A stretch of DNA of 64,000 bases from 70-18 sp041691815 (GTDB taxonomy: Bacteria > Pseudomonadota > Alphaproteobacteria > Acetobacterales > Acetobacteraceae): the NCBI GenBank assembly GCA_041691815.1, contig JBEPTZ010000003.1:19394-83393 (forward strand). The letters run 5' to 3'. A program made the translations under genes and the position numbers. Shown here in pieces: positions 27,811 through 36,716 of the stretch (positions are counted from its first letter, which is position 1; each line of letters starts with the position of its first letter). The notes beneath the pieces are model-generated. The model searched no databases. It saw only the letters and a list, made by a program, of their open reading frames with translations, and was not told the DNA's origin.

Positions 27811-28623
27811 CTACTCATCTGCAATGCGCTCCACGGCAAACCCCCGCCCTTCCTCGCCGAGGCGAGCGGCAAGCGCCCCCAAAACTGGCGCGGCGGCTAC
27901 TTCGAAGCCGAATGGTGGATTGGCGATCAGCAGGCCGCAGCCGTTCAGCCGGGACGCATCCAGCGGCGGGCGCAGCCAGAGTTCGGCCGCGATGATGTCG
28001 CGCAGGGCGCTGTCGCGCAGGGCCTGGTGGAAGGCGCGGGAGGGTGCGCGGTGCTTCAGCGGGTACCAGGCGGCGAGGATGGCGTTGGGCTGGCGCTTTT
28101 GCGCCAGCGCCAGGCCGGTGGCGAGGCGGGCGAATTCGTCTTCGGCTTCGTAGGGTGGGTCGATCAGTACCACGGCGCGCTTTTCCTGGGCCGGGAGCAG
28201 GGCGCCGAGTGCCTCCCAGCCGTCGCGGCGGTGGATGGCGACCTGTTTGTCGCGGCGGAAGCTGCGGCGCAGGGTGGCGTGGTCCTCGGCGTGCAGTTCG
28301 CAGCAGACCAGACGGTCCTGCGGGCGCAGCAGGGCGTGCAGCAGGGCAGGGGAGCCGGGGTAGAGGCCGAGGCGCTGCACCAGGGCGACATAGGGGGCGA
28401 GCGCTTCGGGCGGGGCTTCCAGCAGGCGGGCGATGCCATCGTGCCACTCGCCGGTGCGGGCGGCGGGGCCTGCGGTGAGATCGTAGCGGCCGGCGCCGGC
28501 ATGGGTGTCGAGCAGCAGCAGGCCGGCCGGCTTGCGCTGGGCGGCCTGAACCAGCGGCAGCAGCAGCGCGTGCTTCATGCAATCGGCGAAATTGCCGGCG
28601 TGGAAGGCGTGGCGATAGTTCAT
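27811..28623 (-). CDS. rlmJ: 23S rRNA (adenine(2030)-N(6))-methyltransferase
   Basis: Methylates A2030 of 23S rRNA. The 270-residue protein begins MNYRHAFHAGNFADCMKHAL as in RlmJ. It has LLLDTHAGAGRYDL as the SAM-binding region, and the catalytic VVLIDPPYEAEDEFAR with the D-P-P-Y motif IV. The C-terminal part ends near FEVAAAPVLGALA. The length is normal. It starts 4 nt inside the end of the MFS gene (overlapping stop/start), so the two are probably cotranscribed. Confidence 0.95.
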   Translation of the reverse strand: MNYRHAFHAGNFADCMKHALLLPLVQAAQRKPAGLLLLDTHAGAGRYDLTAGPAARTGEWHDGIARLLEAPPEALAPYVALVQRLGLYPGSPALLHALLRPQDRLVCCELHAEDHATLRRSFRRDKQVAIHRRDGWEALGALLPAQEKRAVVLIDPPYEAEDEFARLATGLALAQKRQPNAILAAWYPLKHRAPSRAFHQALRDSALRDIIAAELWLRPPLDASRLNGCGLLIANPPFGFEVAAAPVLGALAARLGEEGRGFAVERIADE

Positions 28624-29846
28624 GCCGCCGATGTAGCCGGTCTGGCCGGCGCTGTCTGCGTTGGCCGTGTCTCCGGCATCACGAAGGCGACCATCAGCAC
28701 TGCGGCGGAGCCGGCGATGGCCAGCAGATGGAAGGCCATGTCGCTGTTATAGGCGGTGGCGGCCCAGCCGGCCAGGCTGGTGCTGACGGTGGCGCCGAGG
28801 CCGACCGCCAGCCCGAACAGCCCCATGCGCAGGTTGAACCGGCCGCCGTGGCCGGAGAGGTCGGCGGCGATCAGTGGCGTCATCACCCCGAACGCCGCGG
28901 CGCCCAGCCCGTCCAGCGCCTGCACCACGACGATCAGCGCCGGGTGGTCGACATAGGCCAGCAGCAGCGCGCGGGCCGGCAGCGCGCAGAAGCCGAGCAG
29001 CAGGATCGGCTTGCGGCCCCAGAGCTGCGCCCAGCGGCCGACCTGGGCGGCGAGCGATGCCACGATGATCTGCGGCACCAGAATGCAGGCGGCGATCACC
29101 AGGTTGGCGTCGTCGCCGACCCGCTTGGTGACCTCGATTGCCGCCAGCGGCAGCATCGCCGCGTTGGCGAGGTGGAACAGCACGATGCAGCCGAGATAGG
29201 CCAGCAGGCGGCGGTCGGCCAGCACGCCGCGCCACGGTTCGTGCGACGGCGCCAGGGTCATCGCCGGCACCTCGGCCGGTGCGGCGACGGGTTGGCCGGC
29301 GCCCTTCAGGTGGCGCAGCATCCACAGCGCCGGCAGGCAGAGGGTGGCGGCCAGGAACAGCACCGCGCGGTTGGACAGCCAGGTGCCGACCGCGCCCATC
29401 AGCATGGCGCCGGCCGCCGCACCGGCTGCGGCGAAGCCGGCATTGCGGCCGAGCCGGGCGGCCACCGCGCTGCTGGCCACCAGGCCGAGGGTGAGGGCGG
29501 CGATCGACGGGTTCAGCATGCAACTGGCCATGCCGTGCAGCGCCTGCGCCAGCAGCACCGGCGCCAGTTGCGGCAGGAAGCCGATCAGCGTCGCGGCGGT
29601 GCATATCCCGGCCAGCGCGATGCCGGCGGCCAGCCGCTTGTTGGCCATCGCGTCGACCAGCACGCCGGCCGGCACCTGGGATGCCATCGAGGCGATCGAG
29701 CCGACGCTGAGCGCCAGCCCAATATCGAGCTGGGTCCATTTATGGGTGGTCAGGAACACCGCGATGAACGGGCCGAACCCGGTTTGCAGGTCGGCGACGA
29801 AGAAGTTCAGCCAGTCCAGCCCGCGATGGATTCGTGGCGTCGCCAC
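28620..29846 (-). CDS. MFS transporter
   Basis: A 408-residue major facilitator protein with about 12 hydrophobic segments. It begins IHRGLDWLNFFVADLQTGFG, then VPAGVLVDAMANKRL between TM2 and TM3 (the loop-2 motif region) and a second half with WGRKPILLLGF. The substrate cannot be read from the sequence. Its stop overlaps the start of rlmJ. No regulator is adjacent. Confidence 0.88.
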   Translation of the reverse strand: MATPRIHRGLDWLNFFVADLQTGFGPFIAVFLTTHKWTQLDIGLALSVGSIASMASQVPAGVLVDAMANKRLAAGIALAGICTAATLIGFLPQLAPVLLAQALHGMASCMLNPSIAALTLGLVASSAVAARLGRNAGFAAAGAAAGAMLMGAVGTWLSNRAVLFLAATLCLPALWMLRHLKGAGQPVAAPAEVPAMTLAPSHEPWRGVLADRRLLAYLGCIVLFHLANAAMLPLAAIEVTKRVGDDANLVIAACILVPQIIVASLAAQVGRWAQLWGRKPILLLGFCALPARALLLAYVDHPALIVVVQALDGLGAAAFGVMTPLIAADLSGHGGRFNLRMGLFGLAVGLGATVSTSLAGWAATAYNSDMAFHLLAIAGSAAVLMVAFVMPETRPTQTAPARPATSAA

Positions 29847-29881
29847 CGGTCAGCGGATCGCCAAGTTTGCGTCGGCTGGAG

Positions 29882-30301
29882 TCATTTCGCCGGGCCGGGA
29901 TTCGGCACGTCCAGCATGACGATCGGCTTGCCCGGCAGCACCTCGGGCGCCACGCGGATGCGGTCCGATTCGACCTGGACCGAGACCACCGGGCCTTCCT
30001 TGCTGCTGGAGAACGACAGCGCGCGCCAAGCGACCGCCACCTTGCGGGCGCCGAGGCCCATGAAGCCGCCGATATCGATCACCACGCCGCGCACCACGCC
30101 CTGCGCGTCGACCAGCACATCGACGATGCGGCCGAGGTTCTTGCCGGTGGCGCTCAGCACCTTGTAGCCGAGCAGGCCGGCGACCTCGGGCGGTGCTGCG
30201 ATCTCGGCTGGGGCGACCGCGGTCGCCGGCGGTGGCGCCGGCGTGGTGGCGACGCAGGCCCCGAGGGCGGCGGCCAGCAGCAGCATGCGGGCGAGCGTCA
30301 C
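29882..30301 (-). CDS. PRC-barrel domain lipoprotein
   Basis: A 139-residue predicted lipoprotein: signal peptide MTLARMLLLAAALGAC with the lipobox Cys at 16, a Pro/Ala-rich spacer, then a PRC-barrel domain from about residue 43 (LLGYKVLSATGKNLGRIVDV, GVVIDIGGFMGLGARKVAV). PRC-barrel proteins often bind ligands or other proteins at the membrane; the partner is unknown. It overlaps the end of the EamA transporter gene upstream by 4 nt. Confidence 0.85.
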   Translation of the reverse strand: MTLARMLLLAAALGACVATTPAPPPATAVAPAEIAAPPEVAGLLGYKVLSATGKNLGRIVDVLVDAQGVVRGVVIDIGGFMGLGARKVAVAWRALSFSSSKEGPVVSVQVESDRIRVAPEVLPGKPIVMLDVPNPGPAK

Positions 30302-31188
30302 GGGTGCGTCCTCCGGTTGGCCAGGATCAGGCCGGCGGCGATCAGCGCGATGCCGGCGGCATGGTAGAGATGCAGCGTCTCGCCGAGGAACACCACTGCG
30401 AGGAAGGTGCCGAACACCTGCATCAGGTGCATGAACTGGCCGGCGCGGCCGGCGCCGATCAGGTCGACGCCGCGATTATACGCCAGATAGGCGATCAGCG
30501 ACGGGAAGATCATCACATAGAGCAGCGTCAGCAGCGACGGGACGCCCATGACGATGTGGCGGCCGTCCTCCAGTTCCATCGCGTAGAGCGGGATCAGCAT
30601 CACCGCGCCGAGCGCGAAGGTGACGGCCAGGAAGCTCATCGGGTTCACCGCCGGGCGGCGGCGCAGCAGCGCGGTATAGAACGCGTAGGCGATCACCGCG
30701 CCGACCACCCAGAGATCGCCGGGGTTGAAGTGCAGGCCGGCCAGCACCGCGAGCGAGCCGCGCCCGGCGATCACCACCACCCCGACCAGCGAGACGACGA
30801 TGCCCAGCGCCTCGCGCGGTTTTGGCAATTCGCGGAACAGGCCGATCGCCCAGAGCAGGATGAACAGCGGGATCGCCGATTGCAGCAGCACCGCATTGAG
30901 GGCGGTGGTGCTCTGCAGGCCGGTATAGATCATGGTGTTGAACGCGGCGATGCCGGTGAACGCCAGCAGCAGCGTGTTGACCCAGTGGCGGCACAGCACC
31001 GGGATGTCGCGGCGCAGATGTGGCAGCGCCCAGGGCAGGCAGAAGGCGAACGCCCCGGCCCAGCGCCAGAACGCCAGCGCCACCGGCGGCACATCCGCCC
31101 GCATGCCGCGCGCCAGGACGAAGTTGCCGGACCAGAGCAGGGGGGGAATCAGCAGCAGCAGCCAGCCGGTGCGCCAGAGACGATTCAT
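30298..31188 (-). CDS. EamA/DMT family transporter
   Basis: A 296-residue protein with ten hydrophobic helices in two EamA repeats (about residues 10-140 and 155-290). Features are NFVLARGMRADVPPVALAFWRW in the first helix pair and ALIAYLAYNRGVDLIGA in the second repeat. The family exports amino acids and other metabolites; the substrate is unknown. It starts 12 nt before the degenerate left end of repeat copy 6. Confidence 0.9.
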   Translation of the reverse strand: MNRLWRTGWLLLLIPPLLWSGNFVLARGMRADVPPVALAFWRWAGAFAFCLPWALPHLRRDIPVLCRHWVNTLLLAFTGIAAFNTMIYTGLQSTTALNAVLLQSAIPLFILLWAIGLFRELPKPREALGIVVSLVGVVVIAGRGSLAVLAGLHFNPGDLWVVGAVIAYAFYTALLRRRPAVNPMSFLAVTFALGAVMLIPLYAMELEDGRHIVMGVPSLLTLLYVMIFPSLIAYLAYNRGVDLIGAGRAGQFMHLMQVFGTFLAVVFLGETLHLYHAAGIALIAAGLILANRRTHP

Positions 31189-31199
31189 AGCAAGCAGGC

Positions 31200-31330
31200 A
31201 GTCCTTTTTTAGGGAGTTTTTCTTCCGCCGTGCAATATCTGCGTTATGGAGACTCCGCAGTCTCGAAGAACTCGGAGTTGCAAGGCGGATAAAAAAAGTT
31301 TTTTTGCTTCTTTGTTTTCAAACAAAGAAG
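31200..31330. repeat. interspersed hairpin repeat, copy 6 (degenerate left end)
   Basis: The left hairpin is decayed (GTCCTTTTTT then AGGGAGTTTT). Both inner halves resemble half A (CCGCCGTGCAATATCTGCG and GTTGCAAGGCGGATAAAA) around GGAGACTCCGCAGTCT. The right hairpin CTTCTTTGTTT / AAACAAAGAAG (31307-31330) is intact and lies 9 nt from the GGT stop codon. Confidence 0.8.
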
Positions 31331-31339
31331 TCTTCCTTG

Positions 31340-32944
31340 CTACCAAGCCCCCGCCCACCCATCTCGCCGCGGGTCCGACCCGGCCATGCGGACGCCGTTG
31401 TCCAGCACCCGGATCGCCTGCATGGCGCACGGGCCGCCGAGGTGGCCGACGCGGTTCAGCTGGTGGCCGCGCTGGGCGAGGTCAGCCAGGGTGTCGGTGC
31501 CGAAATCGGCTTCGATGGTGAGTTGCTGGTCGCCGTCATGCGGCCAGTTGGCGCCCTGGCCGGGTTGGCTGGAGGTCCAGCGCGGCGATTCCAGCGCGGT
31601 CTGCGGGTCGGCGCCGAGGTCGAGCATGGCGGTCAGCACCTGGGTGTTGACCTGCACCTGGTTGTCGGCACCTGGGGTGCCGAGCACGCCCCAGAGCTTG
31701 TCGTCCTTGAACACCATCGGGGCGTTCATGGTGTGGCGGACGCGCTTGCCGGGGACGAGGCGGTTGGCGTGGTCGGGGGCGAGGTGCCAGTAGGCCATGC
31801 GGTTGTTGAGCAGCACGCCGGTGTCGCCGGCGGTGACGCCGGAGCCGTAGCCGGAATTGATGCTCTGGATGCCGGAGACGGCGTTGCCATCGGCGTCGAC
31901 CATGCAGAAATAGGTGGTGTCGCCGGCGGCGGCGGCCATTGGTTGTCGCATCGGCGTGGCGCGCTTGAGGTCGATGCCGGCGGCCAGGGTGTCGGCATAG
32001 GCGTCGGACAGCAGGCGGGCCAGCGGCGCTTCCTGGAAGTGCGGGTCGGCGCCGTGGCGTTCGCGGTCGAGGAAGGCGAGCTTCTTGGCTTCGACCATGA
32101 CGTGGATGCGCTCGGCCGGGGAGAGGGCGGCGAAGTCGAAGCGTTCGATAATTTTCAGCATCTGCAGCATGGTGAAGCCGGTGGAGTTGGGCGGGGTCTG
32201 GGTGACCTCGTAGCCGCGATAGTGGATGCTGATCGGGGCGCCGGGCTCGGCCTGGATGGCGGCGAGGTCGGCTTCGGTGATCATGCAGCCGCGTTGCGCC
32301 ATGGCGGCGGCGAGGCGTTTCGCCAGTGGCCCACGATAGAAGGTTTCGGCGCCGTCGGTGGCGATCTCCTCCAGGGTGCGGGCGAGGTTGGCCTGGATGA
32401 CCAGGTCGCCGAGCGGGCGGTTGTCGAGGGCGGCGCCGAGGAAGGTCGGGCCGGTGGCCGGGTCGGCGGCGAGGCGGGGGCGATTGTCGCCGGTGATGTC
32501 GTGGTGGCGCTGGGTGACGCCGTAGCCGTCGCGGGCGTAGCCGATGGCGGGCTGGACGAGGCGGGACCAGGGCAGCTTGCCGTGGGCGGCGTGCATCGCG
32601 GCCAGGCCGGCGAGGCAGCCGGGGACCGAGACGCTGAGCGGGCCGGTGATCTCGATGCCCTTCGCGAAACGCTCGGCGGTGGCGGCGGCGGGCGCCGGGC
32701 CGGTGGCGTTGAACACCTGACGCTTGCCGGCCATGAACACGTTGTAGAAGCCGTCGCCGCCGAGGCCGGACATCATCGGCTCGACCACGCCGAGGGCCAG
32801 CGAGACGGCGACGGCGGCGTCCACCGCGTTGCCGCCTTCACGCAATATGTCGAGGCCGGCCTGGGTGGCGAGCGGATGGTTGGAGCCGACGGCGCCGCTT
32901 CGGCCCATGATCAGCGGGCGGTGGGTGCGGGGGATCAGGTACAT
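31340..32944 (-). CDS. gamma-glutamyltransferase family protein
   Basis: A 534-residue Ntn-hydrolase of the GGT family, which hydrolyses or transfers gamma-glutamyl groups such as that of glutathione. Autocleavage would leave Thr343 as the nucleophile of the small subunit (DTTYFCMVDADGNAVSG). The large subunit shows GSNHPLATQAGLDILREGG and PMMSGLGGDGF. There is no signal peptide, unlike the periplasmic GGTs, so it may act in the cytoplasm. Its start overlaps the S9 peptidase stop (TGATG), forming a peptide-degradation pair. Confidence 0.9.
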   Translation of the reverse strand: MYLIPRTHRPLIMGRSGAVGSNHPLATQAGLDILREGGNAVDAAVAVSLALGVVEPMMSGLGGDGFYNVFMAGKRQVFNATGPAPAAATAERFAKGIEITGPLSVSVPGCLAGLAAMHAAHGKLPWSRLVQPAIGYARDGYGVTQRHHDITGDNRPRLAADPATGPTFLGAALDNRPLGDLVIQANLARTLEEIATDGAETFYRGPLAKRLAAAMAQRGCMITEADLAAIQAEPGAPISIHYRGYEVTQTPPNSTGFTMLQMLKIIERFDFAALSPAERIHVMVEAKKLAFLDRERHGADPHFQEAPLARLLSDAYADTLAAGIDLKRATPMRQPMAAAAGDTTYFCMVDADGNAVSGIQSINSGYGSGVTAGDTGVLLNNRMAYWHLAPDHANRLVPGKRVRHTMNAPMVFKDDKLWGVLGTPGADNQVQVNTQVLTAMLDLGADPQTALESPRWTSSQPGQGANWPHDGDQQLTIEADFGTDTLADLAQRGHQLNRVGHLGGPCAMQAIRVLDNGVRMAGSDPRRDGWAGAW

Positions 32945-34755
32945 CACACGTCTCCGGTGAGGTGGGTGTGGAAATGCTCGGCGACGGCGGCGTAGACGCG
33001 CGGGCGGTGCTCGGGGCGGATGAAGCCGTGGCCGGCGTAGTCGAATTTCTCGTAGCGGACTTTCTTCTGGCGCTGCTCCATGGCGGCGACGAACAGGTCG
33101 CTCTCGTGCATTGGCACGCGCGGGTCGCGGTCGCCGTGCAGCACCAGCAGCGGCGCGCGGACGTGGTCGGCATGGCGGAGTGGGGAGATCTGCGCGAATA
33201 CGGCTTCGTGCTCGCCGCGGAAGCCGTATTCGCGGGCGCGGTGGTCGCTGCGCCAGGCGCCGGTGCGCTCCAGCAGGGTGTTGAACTCGGCGATGCCGTA
33301 ATAGTCGACGGCGGCGTGCCACAACTCGGGTTGCAGGGTGATGGCGGCCAACACCACCCAGCCGCCATAGGACTGGCCCATGATGCCGATGCGGCGGGCG
33401 TCGATCTCCGGGCGGGCGGCGAGCCAGGCGCGGCCGGCGGCGAGGTCTTTCAGGCAGTCTGGGCGCAGGTCGAACTCGTCGGATTCCAGGCAGGCGCGGC
33501 CGTAGCCGGAGGAGCCGCGGATGTTGGGCAGCAGCACGGCGAAGCCCTGGTCGAGCAGCATCTGGGTGTCGGCGCGGAAATTGGCGCGGGTCTGGCCGGC
33601 CGGGCCGCCATGCACCCAGACCACGGCGGGGTGGCCGCCGGGCGGGGCGGGGGTTTTCGGCAGCGCGAACCAGCCGGGGATGCGCTTGCCGTCGAAGCTG
33701 GTCCATTCGACCAGATGCGGGGTGATCAGGTGGGCCGGGTCGATGCCCTGCTCGGTTTTCGGGTCGGGCTCGGCGAGGGGGCGGACGTGGCCGTTGTGCC
33801 AGAGCCAGATGCCGGGCGGGGTGGTCGGGCTTTGGGCGGTGAAGGCCAGTTTGCTGCTGTCCGGCGCCCAGGCGAGGTCGGCGGCGATGCCGTGCGGCAG
33901 GCCGCCGAGGGCGGGGCGGTCGCCGCCGACCGGGCCTACTTTCAGCACCGCGTAGCCGCGATCGTTCTCGATGGTGGCGAGCATGGTGCCGTCCGGCGAC
34001 AGCGACCAGGCCTCCAGCTCGCGGCCGGGGGCGGCGTAGAGCACGGTCGCCTCGCCGGTGGCCGGGTCGATGCGGCAGACCCGGGTGACGTCCTCGCCGC
34101 CCAGATCGGTGATCGCGCCGATGGCGGCACCGGCCTCGATCCAGCGGACGGCGGAGAACCGGGTGGGGCCGGGGCGCGGCACTTCCACCACGCCGCCGCC
34201 ATCGACCTCCAGCACGAACAGCCGCTCATCGGTGCTGGAGTGGTCGTGCAGCATCAGCAGCCTGCTGCCGTCCGGCGACCAGGAGGGCACGGTGAGGATG
34301 CCGCTGCCTTCCAGCAGGCGGGTGCGGCGGCCGGTGGCGAGGTCCTGGATGTGGATGTCGAACACGGTCTCGTCGCGGTCGTTGGCGGCGAACGCGATGC
34401 GGGTGCCGTCCGGCGACCAGGCGCCGAATTCATGGATCACCGCCGGGGCGCTGGTCAGCGGATGCGGCTGGGCGCCGGGTTCCAGCAGCCAGAACTGCTG
34501 CCGCTCGTCGCCGCCGGCATCGATGCCCCAGATCAGCCGCTCATCGGTCGGCGCGCGGCGCAGGAAGCCGACCTTCTCGGTGTGATGGCTGAGTTGGCGG
34601 GCATTGCCGCCATCGGCGTCCATCGCCCAGACCTGCGGCAGGCCGGCGCCAGGCGGGTTGGTGCCGCGCAGATGATAGATGGTGGCGCCGTCTTTGGAGA
34701 AACTGGGCGAGGTGATCGAGCCGATCTTCCCCCAGGCGTCGGTCGGTGCGGGCAT
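32944..34755 (-). CDS. S9 family prolyl-oligopeptidase-like peptidase
   Basis: A 603-residue two-domain enzyme. The N-terminal half has beta-propeller WD40/TolB-like repeats with recurring W-SPDG motifs. The C-terminal alpha/beta-hydrolase domain has the nucleophile Ser462 (GQSYGGW), Asp544 (HGDRDPRVP) and His576 (YAGHGF). It should cleave short peptides, possibly acyl-aminoacyl peptides. No signal peptide is evident. The ATG at 34755 gives MPAPTDAWGKIGS; longer in-frame extensions run into repeat copy 7 and are rejected. It is coupled with the downstream GGT gene. Confidence 0.92.
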   Translation of the reverse strand: MPAPTDAWGKIGSITSPSFSKDGATIYHLRGTNPPGAGLPQVWAMDADGGNARQLSHHTEKVGFLRRAPTDERLIWGIDAGGDERQQFWLLEPGAQPHPLTSAPAVIHEFGAWSPDGTRIAFAANDRDETVFDIHIQDLATGRRTRLLEGSGILTVPSWSPDGSRLLMLHDHSSTDERLFVLEVDGGGVVEVPRPGPTRFSAVRWIEAGAAIGAITDLGGEDVTRVCRIDPATGEATVLYAAPGRELEAWSLSPDGTMLATIENDRGYAVLKVGPVGGDRPALGGLPHGIAADLAWAPDSSKLAFTAQSPTTPPGIWLWHNGHVRPLAEPDPKTEQGIDPAHLITPHLVEWTSFDGKRIPGWFALPKTPAPPGGHPAVVWVHGGPAGQTRANFRADTQMLLDQGFAVLLPNIRGSSGYGRACLESDEFDLRPDCLKDLAAGRAWLAARPEIDARRIGIMGQSYGGWVVLAAITLQPELWHAAVDYYGIAEFNTLLERTGAWRSDHRAREYGFRGEHEAVFAQISPLRHADHVRAPLLVLHGDRDPRVPMHESDLFVAAMEQRQKKVRYEKFDYAGHGFIRPEHRPRVYAAVAEHFHTHLTGDV

Positions 34756-34824
34756 GGGCGTCTCCTGCGTGCTGGATGCAGCATATCCATTGCCGGGCCG
34801 CTGGAAAGCCCAGGGCAAGGAAGC

Positions 34825-34943
34825 CTTCTTTGTTTGAAAACAAAGAAGCAAAAAAACTTCATCCCCTGGAGTGTACGGAGTCTCCGCCACTCCGCTGTTG
34901 CAACGCGGATGAAAAGTTTTTGGTTCTTTTTTCAAAAAGAACC
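34825..34943. repeat. interspersed hairpin repeat, copy 7, in a divergent intergenic region (B-to-A)
   Basis: Left hairpin CTTCTTTGTTT / AAACAAAGAAG (34825-34848), half B CATCCCCTGGAGTGTACGG, half A GTTGCAACGCGGATGAAAAG and right hairpin GTTCTTTTT / AAAAAGAAC (34923-34942). It is the only copy not next to a stop codon: it lies between the starts of the S9 peptidase and the SDR gene. Confidence 0.9.
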
Positions 34944-35000
34944 CCTGCCTTCCTGCCCGCTTGCCTCCCTTGTATGCTGCTGCCGAAACAGGAGGACAGC

Positions 35001-35744
35001 ATGGCCGGACGGTTCGATGGACGGGTGGCGGTGGTCACCGGCGGGGTTTCCGGCATCGGCCGGGCGATTGCGACCCGGCTGGTCGCCGAGGGTGCCAAGC
35101 TGGCGATCTGGGACCGTGACGAGAAGGCGCTGGCCGGCGCGGCGGCGCTGTTCGGGGTGCCGGTGCATACCGTGGCGCTCGACCTGGTGGACGTGGCGGC
35201 GGTGCAGGCGGCGGCCGACGGCACCGTGGCGGCGCTGGGCGGCATCGACATTCTGGTGGCCAGCGCCGGCATCACCGGCTCCAACCATCCGTCCTGGGAA
35301 TATCCGCTGGAGGACTGGCGGCGGGTGATGGCGGTTAACGTCGACGGCGTGTATTTCTGCAATCGCGCGGTGGTGCCGCACATGCGCCGCACCGGCTACG
35401 GGCGGATCGTCAACATCGCCTCGATCGCCGGCAAGGAGGGCAACCCCAACGCGGTCGCCTATTCGGCCTCCAAGGCGGCGGTGATCGGGCTGACCAAGTC
35501 GATCGGCAAGGAACTGGTCGAGGGTAACATTCGCGTCAACTGCGTCGCCCCGGCCGCAGTGCATACGCCGATCTTCGACCAGATGACCAAGGCGCAGATT
35601 GCCTTCATGCTGTCGAAAATCCCGCTCGGCCGCTTTGGCACCACCGACGAAGTGGCTGCCCTGGTGTGCTGGCTGTGCAGCGAGGAGGCCAGCTTCTCCA
35701 CCGGCGCGGTGTTTGACTGCTCCGGCGGGCGCGCAACCTACTGA
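35001..35744 (+). CDS. short-chain dehydrogenase/reductase
   Basis: A 247-residue classical SDR with intact active site: TGGVSGIGRAIA for NAD(P) binding, VASAGI, Ser141 in NIASIAGK, and Tyr154-x3-Lys158 (AYSASKAA). The ending FSTGAVFDCSGGRATY is family-like. The substrate is unknown; the overall pattern is like FabG-type or sugar/3-hydroxyacid dehydrogenases. It has an AGGAGG ribosome-binding site (34990-34995), 57 nt beyond repeat copy 7. Confidence 0.9.
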   Translation: MAGRFDGRVAVVTGGVSGIGRAIATRLVAEGAKLAIWDRDEKALAGAAALFGVPVHTVALDLVDVAAVQAAADGTVAALGGIDILVASAGITGSNHPSWEYPLEDWRRVMAVNVDGVYFCNRAVVPHMRRTGYGRIVNIASIAGKEGNPNAVAYSASKAAVIGLTKSIGKELVEGNIRVNCVAPAAVHTPIFDQMTKAQIAFMLSKIPLGRFGTTDEVAALVCWLCSEEASFSTGAVFDCSGGRATY

Positions 35745-35817
35745 TTGAGAAGATTGATAAATCTATCCATAATCTTACGGAACGTTTTATCGACATTAAT
35801 GTGCCGTTATAGGTAAA

Positions 35818-35841
35818 CTGCTCCGATTATGATCGGAGCAG
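35818..35841. promoter_or_regulatory. perfect inverted repeat spanning a start codon
   Basis: CTGCTCCGAT (35818-35827) and ATCGGAGCAG (35832-35841) form a perfect 10-bp stem with a 4-nt loop TATG. The ATG of the HD protein (35829) lies in the loop. The sequence upstream is AT-rich and has no clear ribosome-binding site. It could act as an RNA hairpin at the start codon or as an operator. Confidence 0.5.
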
Positions 35842-36713
35842 CCGCATTGCATACGTTGATTGCTATCGAGCAGGGTTTTTCGCTGCGCCGAAACCGACCG
35901 CCGGATGTACCGGCGGCGGTCGATGATGTGCTTGGCGACCCGTCGTTGCGCAGCACCAGGGCGGCGCCGGCCGCGCACGCGCTGGCGGTGGAGGTGCAGC
36001 AACACGCCGCGCCGCACGAACTGCCGTATCATAACCGCCACCATGTCGCCGAGACGGTGCTGGCGATGGGGCTGCTGAGTTCGCTGGCGCGGACCGACGG
36101 GCTGATCGGCGCCGACATGGCCGCCCTCGGCGTGGCGGCGATGGTCGGGCACGACCATGGCCATGATGGTTCGCCGGCGCAGAACGGACGGCTGGAGCGG
36201 CTGGCGGTGGCACTCAGCCTGCCGGTGCTGGGCGCGGCCGGGCTGGACCCGGTGGGGCTCGACATCGTCACCGAACTGATCCTGGCGACCGACCCGACGC
36301 GGGTGCCGATCAACGCGGCGCGGGTGGCTGGAAATGCCCCCGGCGATCCGCGCGGCCCAGGGTTCGACCTGCTGTGCCAGATGGCCAACGAGGCGGATGT
36401 GTTCGTGGCCTTGCTGCCGGCGCGCGGCTGGCGGATGGGTTTCGCGCTGGCGGCGGAGTGGCGGGCCGGCGGCTATCCGAATGCCGACATGGTGGCCAGC
36501 TTCAGCGGCCGGCTGGCCTTTCTGCGGCGCTACCGGCAGTTCTCGCCGCCCGCCGAACGGCTCGGCCTGGCGCGCTCGGTCGGGCACCAGGTGGCCGCTT
36601 TCGCCTGGGGCGCCGGCTCGCCGGAGGAAGGGGCGGCGGGCCTGGACCGGATGCCGCGCCGGGTGGCGCATCGGCGGTACATGGACGCGCTGCGCGGGTT
36701 GGAGGTGGAGTAA
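35829..36713 (+). CDS. HD-domain phosphohydrolase resembling class I cyclic-nucleotide phosphodiesterases
   Basis: A 294-residue protein whose metal site reads PYHNRHHVAETV (H68, N69, H71, H72) and VGHDHGHDGS (H108, D109, H110, H112). This matches the YHN-x-x-H and HD-x-x-H pattern of PDEase I-type HD proteins. It may hydrolyse a cyclic or other phosphoester; the substrate is unknown. Later conserved residues include NEADVF. The N-terminal 45 residues are unique. The ATG sits in the loop of a perfect hairpin and lacks a good ribosome-binding site, so a later start is possible. It ends 3 nt before repeat copy 8. Confidence 0.72.
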   Translation: MIGAAALHTLIAIEQGFSLRRNRPPDVPAAVDDVLGDPSLRSTRAAPAAHALAVEVQQHAAPHELPYHNRHHVAETVLAMGLLSSLARTDGLIGADMAALGVAAMVGHDHGHDGSPAQNGRLERLAVALSLPVLGAAGLDPVGLDIVTELILATDPTRVPINAARVAGNAPGDPRGPGFDLLCQMANEADVFVALLPARGWRMGFALAAEWRAGGYPNADMVASFSGRLAFLRRYRQFSPPAERLGLARSVGHQVAAFAWGAGSPEEGAAGLDRMPRRVAHRRYMDALRGLEVE

Positions 36714-36716
36714 GGC

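Noticed and set aside
34756..34935. N-terminal extension of the S9 peptidase into repeat copy 7
   Set aside because: The added residues derive from the repeat and from non-coding sequence; MPAPTDAWGK at 34755 is the natural N terminus.
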